Shown piece after piece: positions 34,619 through 42,383 of a stretch of 64,000 bases of DNA. Both the position numbers and the translations under genes were made by a program. Each line of letters begins with the position of its first letter. Positions within the stretch are counted from its first letter, which is position 1. The notes beneath the pieces are model-generated. The model ran no database searches and was not told where the DNA came from. It worked only from the letters and a program-made list of their open reading frames with translations. The stretch comes from Jiella pacifica (lineage in GTDB: Bacteria > Pseudomonadota > Alphaproteobacteria > Rhizobiales > Rhizobiaceae). The stretch is from contig NZ_JAAAMG010000015.1 of NCBI RefSeq assembly GCF_010500815.1, positions 1-64,000 of the forward strand. The letters run 5' to 3'.

Positions 34619-35087
34619 GCGAAGAAGAGGGATCGGGACACAGGATCGGAGGCAGGGGAGCGAAGACGGTCGGACATGTCAGGATGGGCGAAAGCGACTG
34701 ACCTCGTCATCCCGGGCTTGACCCGGGATCCATTCCAAATCGCCGACGCCGCCGAGACCGACGGCCGACGCCGCGATGGTGTCCCCGATCGGAGGGACTT
34801 CTTCGACGCAGAGGAATGGATCCCGGGTCAAGCCCGGGATGACGAAGCTTCAGCGTGATCGGCTTCCGCGATGACCTGAGCGACAGACGCTCCATCGACG
34901 ACCGGGCAAGTGGCGGAGCGTGGTTCGATCTCTGCCCTTGAGGGGAGATGTCCGCCCTTCGACGGGCTCAGGAGGACAGAGGGGGCGCGCTGGACGCAAG
35001 CGCTTCCGACGGTCCCGCCGCGTCCAGGCGAATGAAATGCGCGTCCAGGCGAAGGCCGGCGCGTCAAAAGCATAAGGGAGGAAGAGC
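34619..35087. other. intergenic region with a repeat A element
   Basis: 469 bases without a gene. It contains the 34703-34846 repeat; the rest, up to the ribosome binding site GGGAGGAAGAG before the next gene, has no recognised signal. Confidence 0.6.
34703..34846. repeat. repeat A, full copy
   Basis: Outer arms CGTCATCCCGGGCTTGACCC and its inverse, ending in GGGATGACGA, flank about 70 bases; each arm is itself an imperfect palindrome with the GATCCATTCC motif. Related to 39067-39210 and to the single arm at 13472-13511. Confidence 0.8.
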
Positions 35088-36062
35088 ATGCGGATCCTGA
35101 TCCTCGGCGCGGCCGGCATGGTGGGGCGGCGGCTGATCGAACGGCTGCTGGCCGAGAAGACCATCGCCGGCGAGGCGATCACGGCGATCGACGCCTTCGA
35201 CGTCGTGGAGCCGCAGATCGCGGCGCCTGAGGGTGTCGCCATCGAGGCTGCGGCCGGCGACATCGCCGACAAGGCGACGGTCGAGGCGCTGGTCAAAAAG
35301 CGTCCCGACATGATCTTCCACCTTGCGGCCATCGTCTCCGGCGAGGCTGAGGCGGATTTCGACAAGGGCTACCGGATCAACCAGCAGGGCATGTCGTATC
35401 TGCTCGAGGCGATCCGCGCCGCAGGCGAGAACTACCGCCCGCGCCTCGTCTTCACCTCCTCGATCGCCGTCTTCGGCGCCCCCTTCGAGGACAAGATCAC
35501 CGACACCTTTCTCGCCGCGCCCTTGACCAGCTACGGCACCCAGAAGGCGATCTGCGAGCTCCTCCTCAACGACTACAGCCGCAAGGGCTTCGTCGACGGC
35601 GTCGGCATCCGGCTTCCGACCATCGTCGTGCGTCCCGGCAAGCCGAACAAGGCGGCGTCGAGCTTCTTTTCCGGCATCATCCGCGAGCCTCTGGCCGGCG
35701 AGGAGGCGATCCTTCCCGTCGCCGACGACGTCCGGCACTGGGTGGCGAGCCCGGCCTCGGCAGTGGAATTCCTGATGCATGCGGCGACCATGGACACCGA
35801 CGTCCTCGGGGCCCGCCGCTGCCTGACCATGCCCGGCCTTTCGGTCACCATCGCCGAGATGATCGAGGCGCTGCGGGAGGTGGCCGGCGACGCGGTGGTG
35901 AACCGCATCCGCCGCGAGCCCGATGCGGTGATCGAGAAGATCGTCGCCGGCTGGCCGCGCGACTTCGACGCCAGCCGGGCGACGAGCGTCGGCTTTTCCG
36001 CCGACAAGAGCTTTGCCGATATCGTTCGGGCGCACATCGCCGACGAGGCGGCGCGGGGGTGA
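35088..36062 (+). CDS. extended SDR, D-erythronate dehydrogenase (DenD)-like
   Basis: A 324-residue NAD-dependent epimerase/dehydratase-fold enzyme. The Rossmann motif is LILGAAGMVGRRL at residues 3-15, and the catalytic Tyr-Lys pair is SYGTQKAICELL. The N-terminal GAAGMVGR and the RLPTIVVRPGKPNKAASSFF segment match DenD, which oxidises D-erythronate to the 2-keto form. In this island it may handle a four-carbon acid or an analogous substrate. The start has GGGAGGAAGAG ahead of it. It is followed by another dehydrogenase after 56 bases. Confidence 0.75.
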   Translation: MRILILGAAGMVGRRLIERLLAEKTIAGEAITAIDAFDVVEPQIAAPEGVAIEAAAGDIADKATVEALVKKRPDMIFHLAAIVSGEAEADFDKGYRINQQGMSYLLEAIRAAGENYRPRLVFTSSIAVFGAPFEDKITDTFLAAPLTSYGTQKAICELLLNDYSRKGFVDGVGIRLPTIVVRPGKPNKAASSFFSGIIREPLAGEEAILPVADDVRHWVASPASAVEFLMHAATMDTDVLGARRCLTMPGLSVTIAEMIEALREVAGDAVVNRIRREPDAVIEKIVAGWPRDFDASRATSVGFSADKSFADIVRAHIADEAARG

Positions 36063-36118
36063 TCGCGCGACGCCAACACCGACACGAGCCGCATAATCGA
36101 ACCGAGGAGATCCACATC

Positions 36119-37018
36119 ATGACCGACCGCCCCCATATCGGCTTCATCGGCGCCGGGCTGATGGGCCACGGCATGGCGAAGAATCTCGTCGAAGCCGGCT
36201 ATCCCCTGTCCGTCCTCGCCCATCGCAACCGCGAGCCGATCGAGGATCTCGTTTCACGTGGAGCAGGCGAGGCGAAGGACGTCGCCGAAATCGCGTCGAA
36301 TGCCGACGTAGTCTTTCTCTGCCTGCCCGGCAGCCCGGAGGTCGAGGCTGCCGTCGACACCCTCCTCGGTGCCAAGGGCAAGGTGCGGACGATCATCGAC
36401 AGTTCCACCGCCAATCCCGTGTCGACCGGCACGCTCGCCGCGCGCTGCGAGGCAGCCGGCGTCACCTTCGTCGACGCGCCTCTGTCGCGGACGCCGAAGG
36501 AGGCCTGGGAGGGCAATCTCGACATCATGGTCGGGGCGAGCGAAGAGGTGTTCGCGCGGCTCAAGCCGATCCTCGACGTCGTCGGCGGCAAGGTGGTGCG
36601 GGTCGGCGAGGTCGGCGCCGGCCACACGATGAAGCTCCTCAACAATTTCCTGTCGCTCGGCTATGCGTCGATCTATGCCGAAGCGCTGGCCATCGGCGCC
36701 AAGAGCGGCGTCTCGGCCGAGGTGTTCCATTCGGTCATCGGCGGCGGCCGGATGGATTGCGGCTTCTACCAGACCTTCATGGACTATGTCGTCGGCGGCA
36801 ATCCGAACGCCCACAAGTTCACTTTGCGCAACGCCCACAAGGACATGCGCTATCTCGTGTCGCTCGCCAATGAGAGCGGCATCGCCAGCAACGTTTCCTC
36901 GGCGGTGAAGAACGGGCTCGCCACCGCCGAGTCGCTCGGCCGCGGCGGCAACTACCTGCCGACGCTCGCCGACACCGTCGCCGAGCTGAACGGCGTTACG
37001 AAGACGAAGGGGCAGTGA
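36119..37018 (+). CDS. NAD(P)-dependent beta-hydroxyacid dehydrogenase, GarR/LtnD-like
   Basis: A 299-residue member of the 3-hydroxyisobutyrate dehydrogenase superfamily. The N-terminal GFIGAGLMGHGMAKNL is the cofactor motif, DAPLSRTPKEAWEGNLDIMV the substrate loop, and MKLLNNFLSLG carries the catalytic lysine. The changed loop (no SGG) separates it from mmsB and suits tartronate semialdehyde or an aldonate substrate. ATG 36119 follows GAGGAG. Its stop overlaps a possible GTG start of the regulator. A parS-like sequence lies inside (36250-36265). Confidence 0.8.
   Translation: MTDRPHIGFIGAGLMGHGMAKNLVEAGYPLSVLAHRNREPIEDLVSRGAGEAKDVAEIASNADVVFLCLPGSPEVEAAVDTLLGAKGKVRTIIDSSTANPVSTGTLAARCEAAGVTFVDAPLSRTPKEAWEGNLDIMVGASEEVFARLKPILDVVGGKVVRVGEVGAGHTMKLLNNFLSLGYASIYAEALAIGAKSGVSAEVFHSVIGGGRMDCGFYQTFMDYVVGGNPNAHKFTLRNAHKDMRYLVSLANESGIASNVSSAVKNGLATAESLGRGGNYLPTLADTVAELNGVTKTKGQ
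36250..36265. promoter_or_regulatory. parS-like site 1
   Basis: CGTTTCACGTGGAGCA matches 13 of 16 bases of the parS consensus TGTTTCACGTGAAACA. It is the weakest of six such sites and lies inside a coding region. Confidence 0.45.
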
Positions 37019-37044
37019 CCGGGGCGGGCCCAGGGGAAGGGAAC

Positions 37045-37872
37045 GTGGATGCCGACGATGCCATGGCGGCGATGACGCCCGAGGACCGGCCGGAGACGGC
37101 GGAGGGTCCGCAGATCGTGCCGGGCGACCTCGCCCGGCCGAAAAAGGCCCGGCCGAGCCGGGCGCCCGCCGGTTCGCGGCCGCGGCCGACTCTCGCCGGC
37201 GTCGCCCGCATGCCGGCCCGCGACCGCGCCTATCACGACCTGAAGTTCCGCATCCTCGAAGGCCGGCTGCCGCCTGGCACGAAACTCCTCGAGGCGGAGG
37301 TCGCGAGCCTGCTCGGCCTCTCCCGCACGCCGGTGCGCGAGGCGCTGATCCGGCTGGAGGAGGAGGATCTCGTCGAGGTCCGGCCGCGCCACGGCATCAC
37401 CGTGAAGTCCCAGTCGCTGGACGACCTCGCCCAGATCTACGACGTCCTCTCGCCCCTGGAGGTCCGGGCCGCGGCGCGGCTCGCAAGGCGCGGCCTCGAG
37501 GAGGACGAGGCGCGGCGCCTGTCGTCCCTGCTCGACCAGATGGAGCGGGAAACGACCCGCGGCGACATCGTCCAGTGGTCGCATCTCGACAACGTCTTCC
37601 ATTCCGAACTCGTCGGCCTGTGCGGCAATCGCCGTCTGCAGGCGGCGCTGCGGCTGTGCTGGGACCAGCAGTACCGGGCGCATATGGCGATCGTGAAGCT
37701 CAGGCCCCGGCCGACCCAGTCGGACCGCGAGCACAGGGCGATCTTCGAGGCGATCCGCGCCGGCGACGAGCGCCTCGCGACCCATCTTCACGCCCAGCAC
37801 CGGGACCGGGCCGACCGGATGGCCCTGTCCATCCTCAGGCAGCAGGCGGGGGGCTTTGCCGCCCCGGGATGA
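37045..37872 (+). CDS. GntR-family regulator with FCD domain
   Basis: A 275-residue DNA-binding regulator. After a variable N-terminus comes the winged helix with KFRILEGRLPPGTKLLEAE and LLGLSRTPVREALIRLEEE, then the all-helical FCD ligand domain with its metal/ligand histidines (HLDNVFHSEL, EHRAIFEAI, HLHAQH). FCD regulators usually repress sugar-acid catabolism and release on binding an intermediate. GTG 37045 has AAGGG ahead of it; GTG 37015, overlapping the previous stop, is an alternative. Its position in mid-island and the GTATAC boxes make it the likely regulator of all three units. Confidence 0.87.
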   Translation: MDADDAMAAMTPEDRPETAEGPQIVPGDLARPKKARPSRAPAGSRPRPTLAGVARMPARDRAYHDLKFRILEGRLPPGTKLLEAEVASLLGLSRTPVREALIRLEEEDLVEVRPRHGITVKSQSLDDLAQIYDVLSPLEVRAAARLARRGLEEDEARRLSSLLDQMERETTRGDIVQWSHLDNVFHSELVGLCGNRRLQAALRLCWDQQYRAHMAIVKLRPRPTQSDREHRAIFEAIRAGDERLATHLHAQHRDRADRMALSILRQQAGGFAAPG

Positions 37873-37907
37873 ATGCGACCGGGTCCGGGCAGCCGGACCA
37901 ACCGGCG

Positions 37908-37918
37908 ACGTATACGTT
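37908..37918. promoter_or_regulatory. GTATAC-centred operator, copy 2
   Basis: ACGTATACGTT, 74-84 bases upstream of the SDR gene at 37992. It is identical over ACGTATACGTTGA with copy 3 at 40450. Confidence 0.65.
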
Positions 37919-37991
37919 GATCGCAAGGGACCGATATGGCATGGCGAGGCGGCTCGCGGCGCCGATGACCGCGACAAGGGAGTGAACGGAC

Positions 37992-38735
37992 ATGAACCGC
38001 ATCGATCTTTCCGGCCGCAGGGCCGTCGTCACCGGCGGCGCCAGGGGCATCGGCCTTGCCACCGCCGAGCGGATGATCGACAGCGGCGCCTCGGTCATTC
38101 TCTGGGACGTCGACGGCGCAGCGATCGAGGCGGCCGTCGGCCAGCTCGGGCCGCAGGCGAGCGGCTCCGTCGTCGAACTCACCGACGAGACCTCGGTCGG
38201 GGCCGCGGCCGTGGCGGCGCTCGCCGGCGGCAACATCGACATCCTGATCAACAATGCCGGCATCACCGGCGGCAACGGCAAGACCTGGGAGCTCGAGCCT
38301 GCGATCTGGCGCAAGACCCTCGAGGTCAATCTCGTCGGGCCCTATCTGACTGCCCGCGCCCTCGTCCCCGCGATGGTCGAGGCCGGCTACGGCCGCATCG
38401 TCAATGTCGCCTCGATCGCCGGCAAGGAGGGCAACCCCAACGCCTCGCACTACTCGGCCTCGAAGGCCGGGCTGATCGGACTGACCAAGTCCCTCGGCAA
38501 GGAGCTTGCGGGCTCCGGCGTCCTCGTCAACTGCATCACGCCCGCCGCCGCGCGCACCGCGATCTTCGACCAGATGAGCCAGGAGCATATCGACTTCATG
38601 CTGTCGAAGATCCCGCTCGCTCGCTTTGTCGAGCCGTCGGAGGTTGCGGCGATGATCGTCTGGCTGTCGTCGGAAGACTGTTCGTTTTCCACCGGCGCGG
38701 TGTTCGACATCTCCGGCGGCCGCGCGGTGTATTGA
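37992..38735 (+). CDS. SDR-family oxidoreductase
   Basis: A 247-residue short-chain dehydrogenase. The cofactor motif is VTGGARGIGLATA, the NAG motif LINNAGITGG, and the catalytic triad is Ser in NVASIAGKEG with Tyr-Lys in HYSASKAGLIGL. The closest functional class I can propose is the sugar or sugar-acid dehydrogenases near FabG. GGGAG precedes the ATG. It has its own GTATAC operator and reads with the rest of the island. The exact substrate is unknown. Confidence 0.8.
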   Translation: MNRIDLSGRRAVVTGGARGIGLATAERMIDSGASVILWDVDGAAIEAAVGQLGPQASGSVVELTDETSVGAAAVAALAGGNIDILINNAGITGGNGKTWELEPAIWRKTLEVNLVGPYLTARALVPAMVEAGYGRIVNVASIAGKEGNPNASHYSASKAGLIGLTKSLGKELAGSGVLVNCITPAAARTAIFDQMSQEHIDFMLSKIPLARFVEPSEVAAMIVWLSSEDCSFSTGAVFDISGGRAVY

Positions 38736-38840
38736 GGCACATGGTGGACGCAGTCTTGGCGATGAGCGCCGTTCAGACCGGAGGCTTATGCAGAAGATTG
38801 CCCCGCTGGACGCAGAAACTGGAGGCGCCAACCCCAACGC

Positions 38841-38973
38841 TTCGTCATTCTCGGACCCCGTCCCGAGAATCCAGAGATCGTCGGGCGCCTTCGGCTTCAG
38901 CTGCAGAGGGCGGAAGCGGCCAATGCGGCGGCAACCGCCCCTGGATTCTCGGGACGGGGCCCGAGAATGACGA
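38841..38973 (+). repeat. dispersed 135-bp repeat B, copy 2
   Basis: Same ends as copy 1 (CGTCATTCTCGGACCCCGTC and its inverse) and the same asymmetric core (GATCGTCGGGCGCCTTCGGC), in inverse orientation to the copy at 12668-12803. Confidence 0.8.
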
Positions 38974-39066
38974 CCGTGTTGTCTCAGTTGCAGTCTGTCC
39001 TCGGGAATGCCCATCGGCAGCGGGTTCCTGGAAGACGCCTGAAAGCAGGGTCGCGAACATTGCAGC

Positions 39067-39210
39067 CTCGTCATCCCGGCCTCCGAGCCGGGACCCATTC
39101 CAAATCGTCGAAGCTGGCTCTCGCTGCAGAAAGCCCATTCGGTGGAAGTGCGTTACGGCAACGGCTTCAGCGATTTGGAATGGATCCCGGGTCAGGCCCG
39201 GGATGACGAA
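39067..39210. repeat. repeat A, full copy 2
   Basis: CTCGTCATCCCGGCCTCCGA at the left and GATTTGGAATGGATCCCGGG...CCCGGGATGACGAA at the right, with about 70 bases between. Arms are less perfect than at 34703-34846. Confidence 0.75.
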
Positions 39211-39374
39211 CCTGCGGTGCTGACACCCGTTTTGCCACGTCGCGGCGCTGCCCGGGCATCCGGACGTTGGAGCCCGCAAGGGAGGCGCAACTCTTTTCAC
39301 CACGAACCCGAGGACGTCGCCGCGCCGACGGTTTCGTGCCCCACCCCCACCCCCACCACCTCTGAAAGGACACC

Positions 39375-40223
39375 ATGAAACTCGTTCGCTACGGCCCCCT
39401 CGGCCAGGAAAAGCCCGGCATGATCGATGCCGATGGCAAGCTCCGCGACCTCTCCGGCCATGTCGCCGACATCGCCGGCGACGTCCTGTCGCAAAAGGGC
39501 CTCGCCGCCCTCGAGGCGATCGACCCGGCCACCCTGCCGGCGGTCGAGGGCAACCCCCGCTACGGCGCCCCGGTCGGCGGCGTCTCGAAGATCCTCTGCA
39601 TCGGCCTCAACTATTCCGACCATGCCGCGGAGACCGGCGCCGAGCCGCCGAGCGAGCCGATCATCTTCACCAAGCAGATCAACGCTTTGTGCGGCCCGAA
39701 CGACGACGTCGAGATGCCGCGCGGCTCCGACGCCCTCGATTGGGAGGTCGAGCTGGCGGTGATCATCGGCTCGCGGGCGAAATACGTCTCGAAGTCCGAC
39801 GCGATGGACTACGTCGCCGGCTTTGCGGTGATGAACGACGTCTCCGAGCGGACCTTCCAGATCAAGCGCCAGGGCCAGTGGACCAAGGGCAAGAGCCACG
39901 ACACCTTCGGGCCCCTCGGCCCCTGGCTGGTCACCCGGAACGAGGTGTCCGATCCGCACGATCTCGACATGTGGCTGGACGTCAATGGCGAGCGGCGCCA
40001 GACCGGCACCACCTCGACGCTGATCTTCGACCTGCCCCACGTCGTCTCCTACGTGTCGCAGTTCATGACGCTGATGCCGGGCGACGTCATCACCACCGGC
40101 ACGCCTCCCGGCGTCGCCATGGGCATGAAGCCGCCGCAGTACCTCAAGGTCGGCGACGTCATGACACTGGGCATCGCCGGGCTCGGCGAGCAGAAGCAGA
40201 CGGTGATCGCCGCGCGGGATTGA
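39375..40223 (+). CDS. fumarylacetoacetate hydrolase-family enzyme, diketo sugar-acid type
   Basis: A 282-residue FAH-fold metal-dependent C-C hydrolase. The active-site blocks ILCIGLNYSDHAAETG, the metal-binding EVELAVIIG, and VMNDVSERTFQ with GKSHDTFGPLGPWLV are typical of 2,4-diketo-3-deoxy-L-fuconate hydrolases and ureidoglycolate lyase-like paralogues. It would cleave the diketo product of the SDR at 33866 into pyruvate and a hydroxyacid. AAGGA precedes ATG. It lies between two repeat clusters, alone on its transcript. Confidence 0.82.
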   Translation: MKLVRYGPLGQEKPGMIDADGKLRDLSGHVADIAGDVLSQKGLAALEAIDPATLPAVEGNPRYGAPVGGVSKILCIGLNYSDHAAETGAEPPSEPIIFTKQINALCGPNDDVEMPRGSDALDWEVELAVIIGSRAKYVSKSDAMDYVAGFAVMNDVSERTFQIKRQGQWTKGKSHDTFGPLGPWLVTRNEVSDPHDLDMWLDVNGERRQTGTTSTLIFDLPHVVSYVSQFMTLMPGDVITTGTPPGVAMGMKPPQYLKVGDVMTLGIAGLGEQKQTVIAARD

Positions 40224-40240
40224 GCAAGCTCGAAGGCACG

Positions 40241-40340
40241 CTAGAGCGGGATGAGATGAGCTTCGCTCATCATCTCGCTCTATCTCTCTGTCTGCGCATG
40301 ATCTTCTCCGAAAACCGGTTCCCACTTTTCGGGATCATGC
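40241..40340 (-). repeat. RIME-like repeat D, copy 2
   Basis: Inverse orientation to copy 1 at 12980-13079. GAGCGGGATGAGATGAGC with its inverse, then ATGATCTTCTCCGAAAACCG and TCCCACTTTTCGGGATCATG. Confidence 0.75.
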
Positions 40341-40449
40341 CCTAAAGGCAAAGCAGCGAAGGCGTCCGGTTCGGGCGCCTTCGTCGTTTCAGGCCCCTGG
40401 AACGGCGATCGGCCGCGCGGAATCGATAAATCAGCCGGATTGAATTGCC

Positions 40450-40460
40450 ACGTATACGTT
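40450..40460. promoter_or_regulatory. GTATAC-centred operator, copy 3
   Basis: ACGTATACGTT about 165-175 bases upstream of tctC, the first gene of the transporter operon; the flanking TTGACACTG could include a -35 element. Confidence 0.65.
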
Positions 40461-40623
40461 GACACTGCGTCATCGGACCCGGATAGTGCCGGCCAGTGAG
40501 ATCGCCGGGCTGGGAGGCTGGGATCGCTCGGTGCGAGGAGGCATCGGGCGAACCTTTGGAGAGGCAGCAATGTCTCTTGCAGGCAGGACATCCTGTGGCG
40601 ATCGATCGGTTTTGGGAGGAAAC

Positions 40624-41607
40624 ATGCTCAGACGTTCGCTTCTCGCCGCGACGGCCGCCATCACCATGGCCGCTCTCGCCGCCCCTGTCGCTAATGCGCA
40701 GGAGGACTATCCCAGCCGGCCGATCCAGATGATCGTGCCCTGGGGCGCCGGCGGCGGCACCGATGCGGTCGGCCGCGTCGTCGCCTCGCTGCTGCAGGAA
40801 GAGCTCGGCCAGCCGGTCACCGTCATCAACCGCACCGGCGGTTCGGGCGTCGTCGGCCACAGCGCCATCGCCAATGCCGAGCCGGACGGCTACACCCTCG
40901 GCATCATGACGATCGAGATCGACATGATGCACTGGCAGGGCCTGACCGATCTCACCTACGAGAATTACGACATCCTCGCTCTCGTCAATGCCGATCCCGG
41001 CGGCGTCATGGTCTCGGCCGATTCCGGCTACGAGAACGTCCAGGCGCTGCTCGACAAGATCAAGTCGGAACCCAAAGGCACCTTCAAGGCGTCCGGCACC
41101 GGCCAGGGGGGCATCTGGCATCTCGGCCTCGCCGGCTGGCTGCTCTCGGAAGGCCTCGAGCCCGACTACGTCACCTTCGTGCCGAGCCAGGGCGCGGCCG
41201 CCGGCATCACCGACATGGTCGCCGGCGGCGTCGACATCGTCCCCTCCTCGCTCGCCGAGGGCCGCTCGATGATCGATGCCGGCCGGGTCAAGCCGCTCGC
41301 CTCCATGTCGGCCGAGCGCCAGGAAATGTTCCCCGACGTGCCGACCCTGAAGGAAGGCACCGGTTCGGACTGGACGCTCGCCGTCTGGCGGGCGGTGGTG
41401 GCGCCGAAGGGCCTGCCGGAGGACGTCAAGGCGAAGCTGATCGGCGCCGTCGAGACGGCCTACAACTCCGAGGAATACCAGACCTTCATGAAGGATCGCG
41501 GCTTCGGCGTGCGCTGGGCCGCCGGCGAGGAGGCGACCAAGATCGTCGCCGAGGACGACGCGGCTCTCGGCGAGGTGATGAAGAAGGCCGGGCTGGCGAA
41601 GCAGTAG
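40624..41607 (+). CDS. tctC: tripartite tricarboxylate transporter binding protein (TctC family)
   Basis: A 327-residue periplasmic solute receptor. A signal peptide ends in APVANAQ; the mature protein starts with the family signature YPSRPIQMIVPWGAGGGTD, whose loop clasps a carboxylate of the ligand, followed by NRTGGSGVVGH. TctC-type proteins bind di- and tricarboxylates, aromatic acids or sugar acids. GGGAGGAAAC directly before the ATG is a strong ribosome binding site. It is first in tctC-tctB-tctA and its ligand is probably the aldonate consumed by this island. Confidence 0.92.
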   Translation: MLRRSLLAATAAITMAALAAPVANAQEDYPSRPIQMIVPWGAGGGTDAVGRVVASLLQEELGQPVTVINRTGGSGVVGHSAIANAEPDGYTLGIMTIEIDMMHWQGLTDLTYENYDILALVNADPGGVMVSADSGYENVQALLDKIKSEPKGTFKASGTGQGGIWHLGLAGWLLSEGLEPDYVTFVPSQGAAAGITDMVAGGVDIVPSSLAEGRSMIDAGRVKPLASMSAERQEMFPDVPTLKEGTGSDWTLAVWRAVVAPKGLPEDVKAKLIGAVETAYNSEEYQTFMKDRGFGVRWAAGEEATKIVAEDDAALGEVMKKAGLAKQ

Positions 41608-41664
41608 GACGGCCGATCGCGCAGGCGCCTTCGGGCGCCTCGCTTTCGGGCGCCGAGGCTGCGA

Positions 41665-41843
41665 ACCCCCCTCTGCCTGCCGGCATCTCCCCCACAAGGG
41701 GGGAGATCGACCCTTCGCCCGCGTCCCTTCCATGGTTTCGGCGTCTGGTCCAAAGAGCCAGCCGTGGATCATGAGGTGCGGACGAAGATCGAGGAACTGA
41801 TCTCCCCCCTTGTGGGGGAGATGCCGGCAGGCAGAGGGGGGGT
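41665..41843. repeat. 43-bp inverted repeat pair between tctC and tctB
   Basis: Arms 41665-41708 and 41799-41843 are reverse complements apart from one extra G. Each contains CTGCCTGCCGGCATCTCCCC and a CCCCCACAAGGGGG hairpin of its own. About 90 bases separate them. This repeat type is common in Rhizobiales intergenic DNA. In the tct transcript it would fold into a large hairpin. Confidence 0.85.
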
Positions 41844-41855
41844 CCCCGCGCGGCC

Positions 41856-42380
41856 GTGAACGAGCTTCCCGCAACCGCCGCCTCGTCCCAATTCCCGGAC
41901 AACCCCATGAAATTCAACGACCTGCTTCTCGGCCTCCTCGTCCTTCTCGGCGGTATCGCGATCTACGTCTCGGCCCTCGGCTTCACCGACATTCCCGGGC
42001 AGGATTACGGCGCCGGGACGATGCCGCGGGCGGTCGCGGTCTTTGCCTCGCTTCTCGGCCTGTTCATGATCGTCAAGGCGCTGCTCGCCGGTCTCCGCAT
42101 TCCCGGACTGGAACTCGCGCCCTGGCTCCGCTCGCGCCGTTCCGTCCTGTCGGTCGTCGTCGCCCTCGCCCTCGTCGTCTTCTACATCGTCGCGGCGCCG
42201 TCGATCGGCTTCGTCCCGGCCTCGCTGGTGGTCATGGCCGTGCTCATGCTGACGCTGAAGACCAAGCCGCTGACGGCCATCGCGGTGTCCGTACTCGCCT
42301 GCGTCGTCATCCAGCAGGCCTTCGGGCGGCTCCTGCTCGTGCCGCTGCCGCGCAGCGAATTCCTCGGGTTTCTGTGGTAG
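41856..42380 (+). CDS. tctB: tripartite tricarboxylate transporter small membrane subunit (TctB family)
   Basis: A 174-residue membrane protein with four helices, of which FNDLLLGLLVLLGGIAIYVS is the first. The FTDIPGQDYGAGTMPRAV loop after it is characteristic. The role of the small subunit is to complete the transporter with TctA. GTG 41856 and ATG 41907 are both possible starts; neither has a clear ribosome binding site, and the palindromic repeat just upstream may influence translation. It ends three bases before tctA. Confidence 0.85.
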   Translation: MNELPATAASSQFPDNPMKFNDLLLGLLVLLGGIAIYVSALGFTDIPGQDYGAGTMPRAVAVFASLLGLFMIVKALLAGLRIPGLELAPWLRSRRSVLSVVVALALVVFYIVAAPSIGFVPASLVVMAVLMLTLKTKPLTAIAVSVLACVVIQQAFGRLLLVPLPRSEFLGFLW

Positions 42381-42383
42381 CCG

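Larger units (their letters stand above)
38736..39374. other. intergenic region with repeats B and A
   Basis: 639 bases without a gene, mostly made of two repeat elements (38841-38973 and 39067-39210). A GAAAGGACACC ribosome binding site ends it before the FAH-family gene. Confidence 0.65.
40224..40623. other. intergenic region ahead of tctC
   Basis: 400 bases without a gene: a RIME-like repeat (40241-40340), a GTATAC operator (40450-40460) and, at the end, the GGGAGGAAAC ribosome binding site of tctC. Confidence 0.65.
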
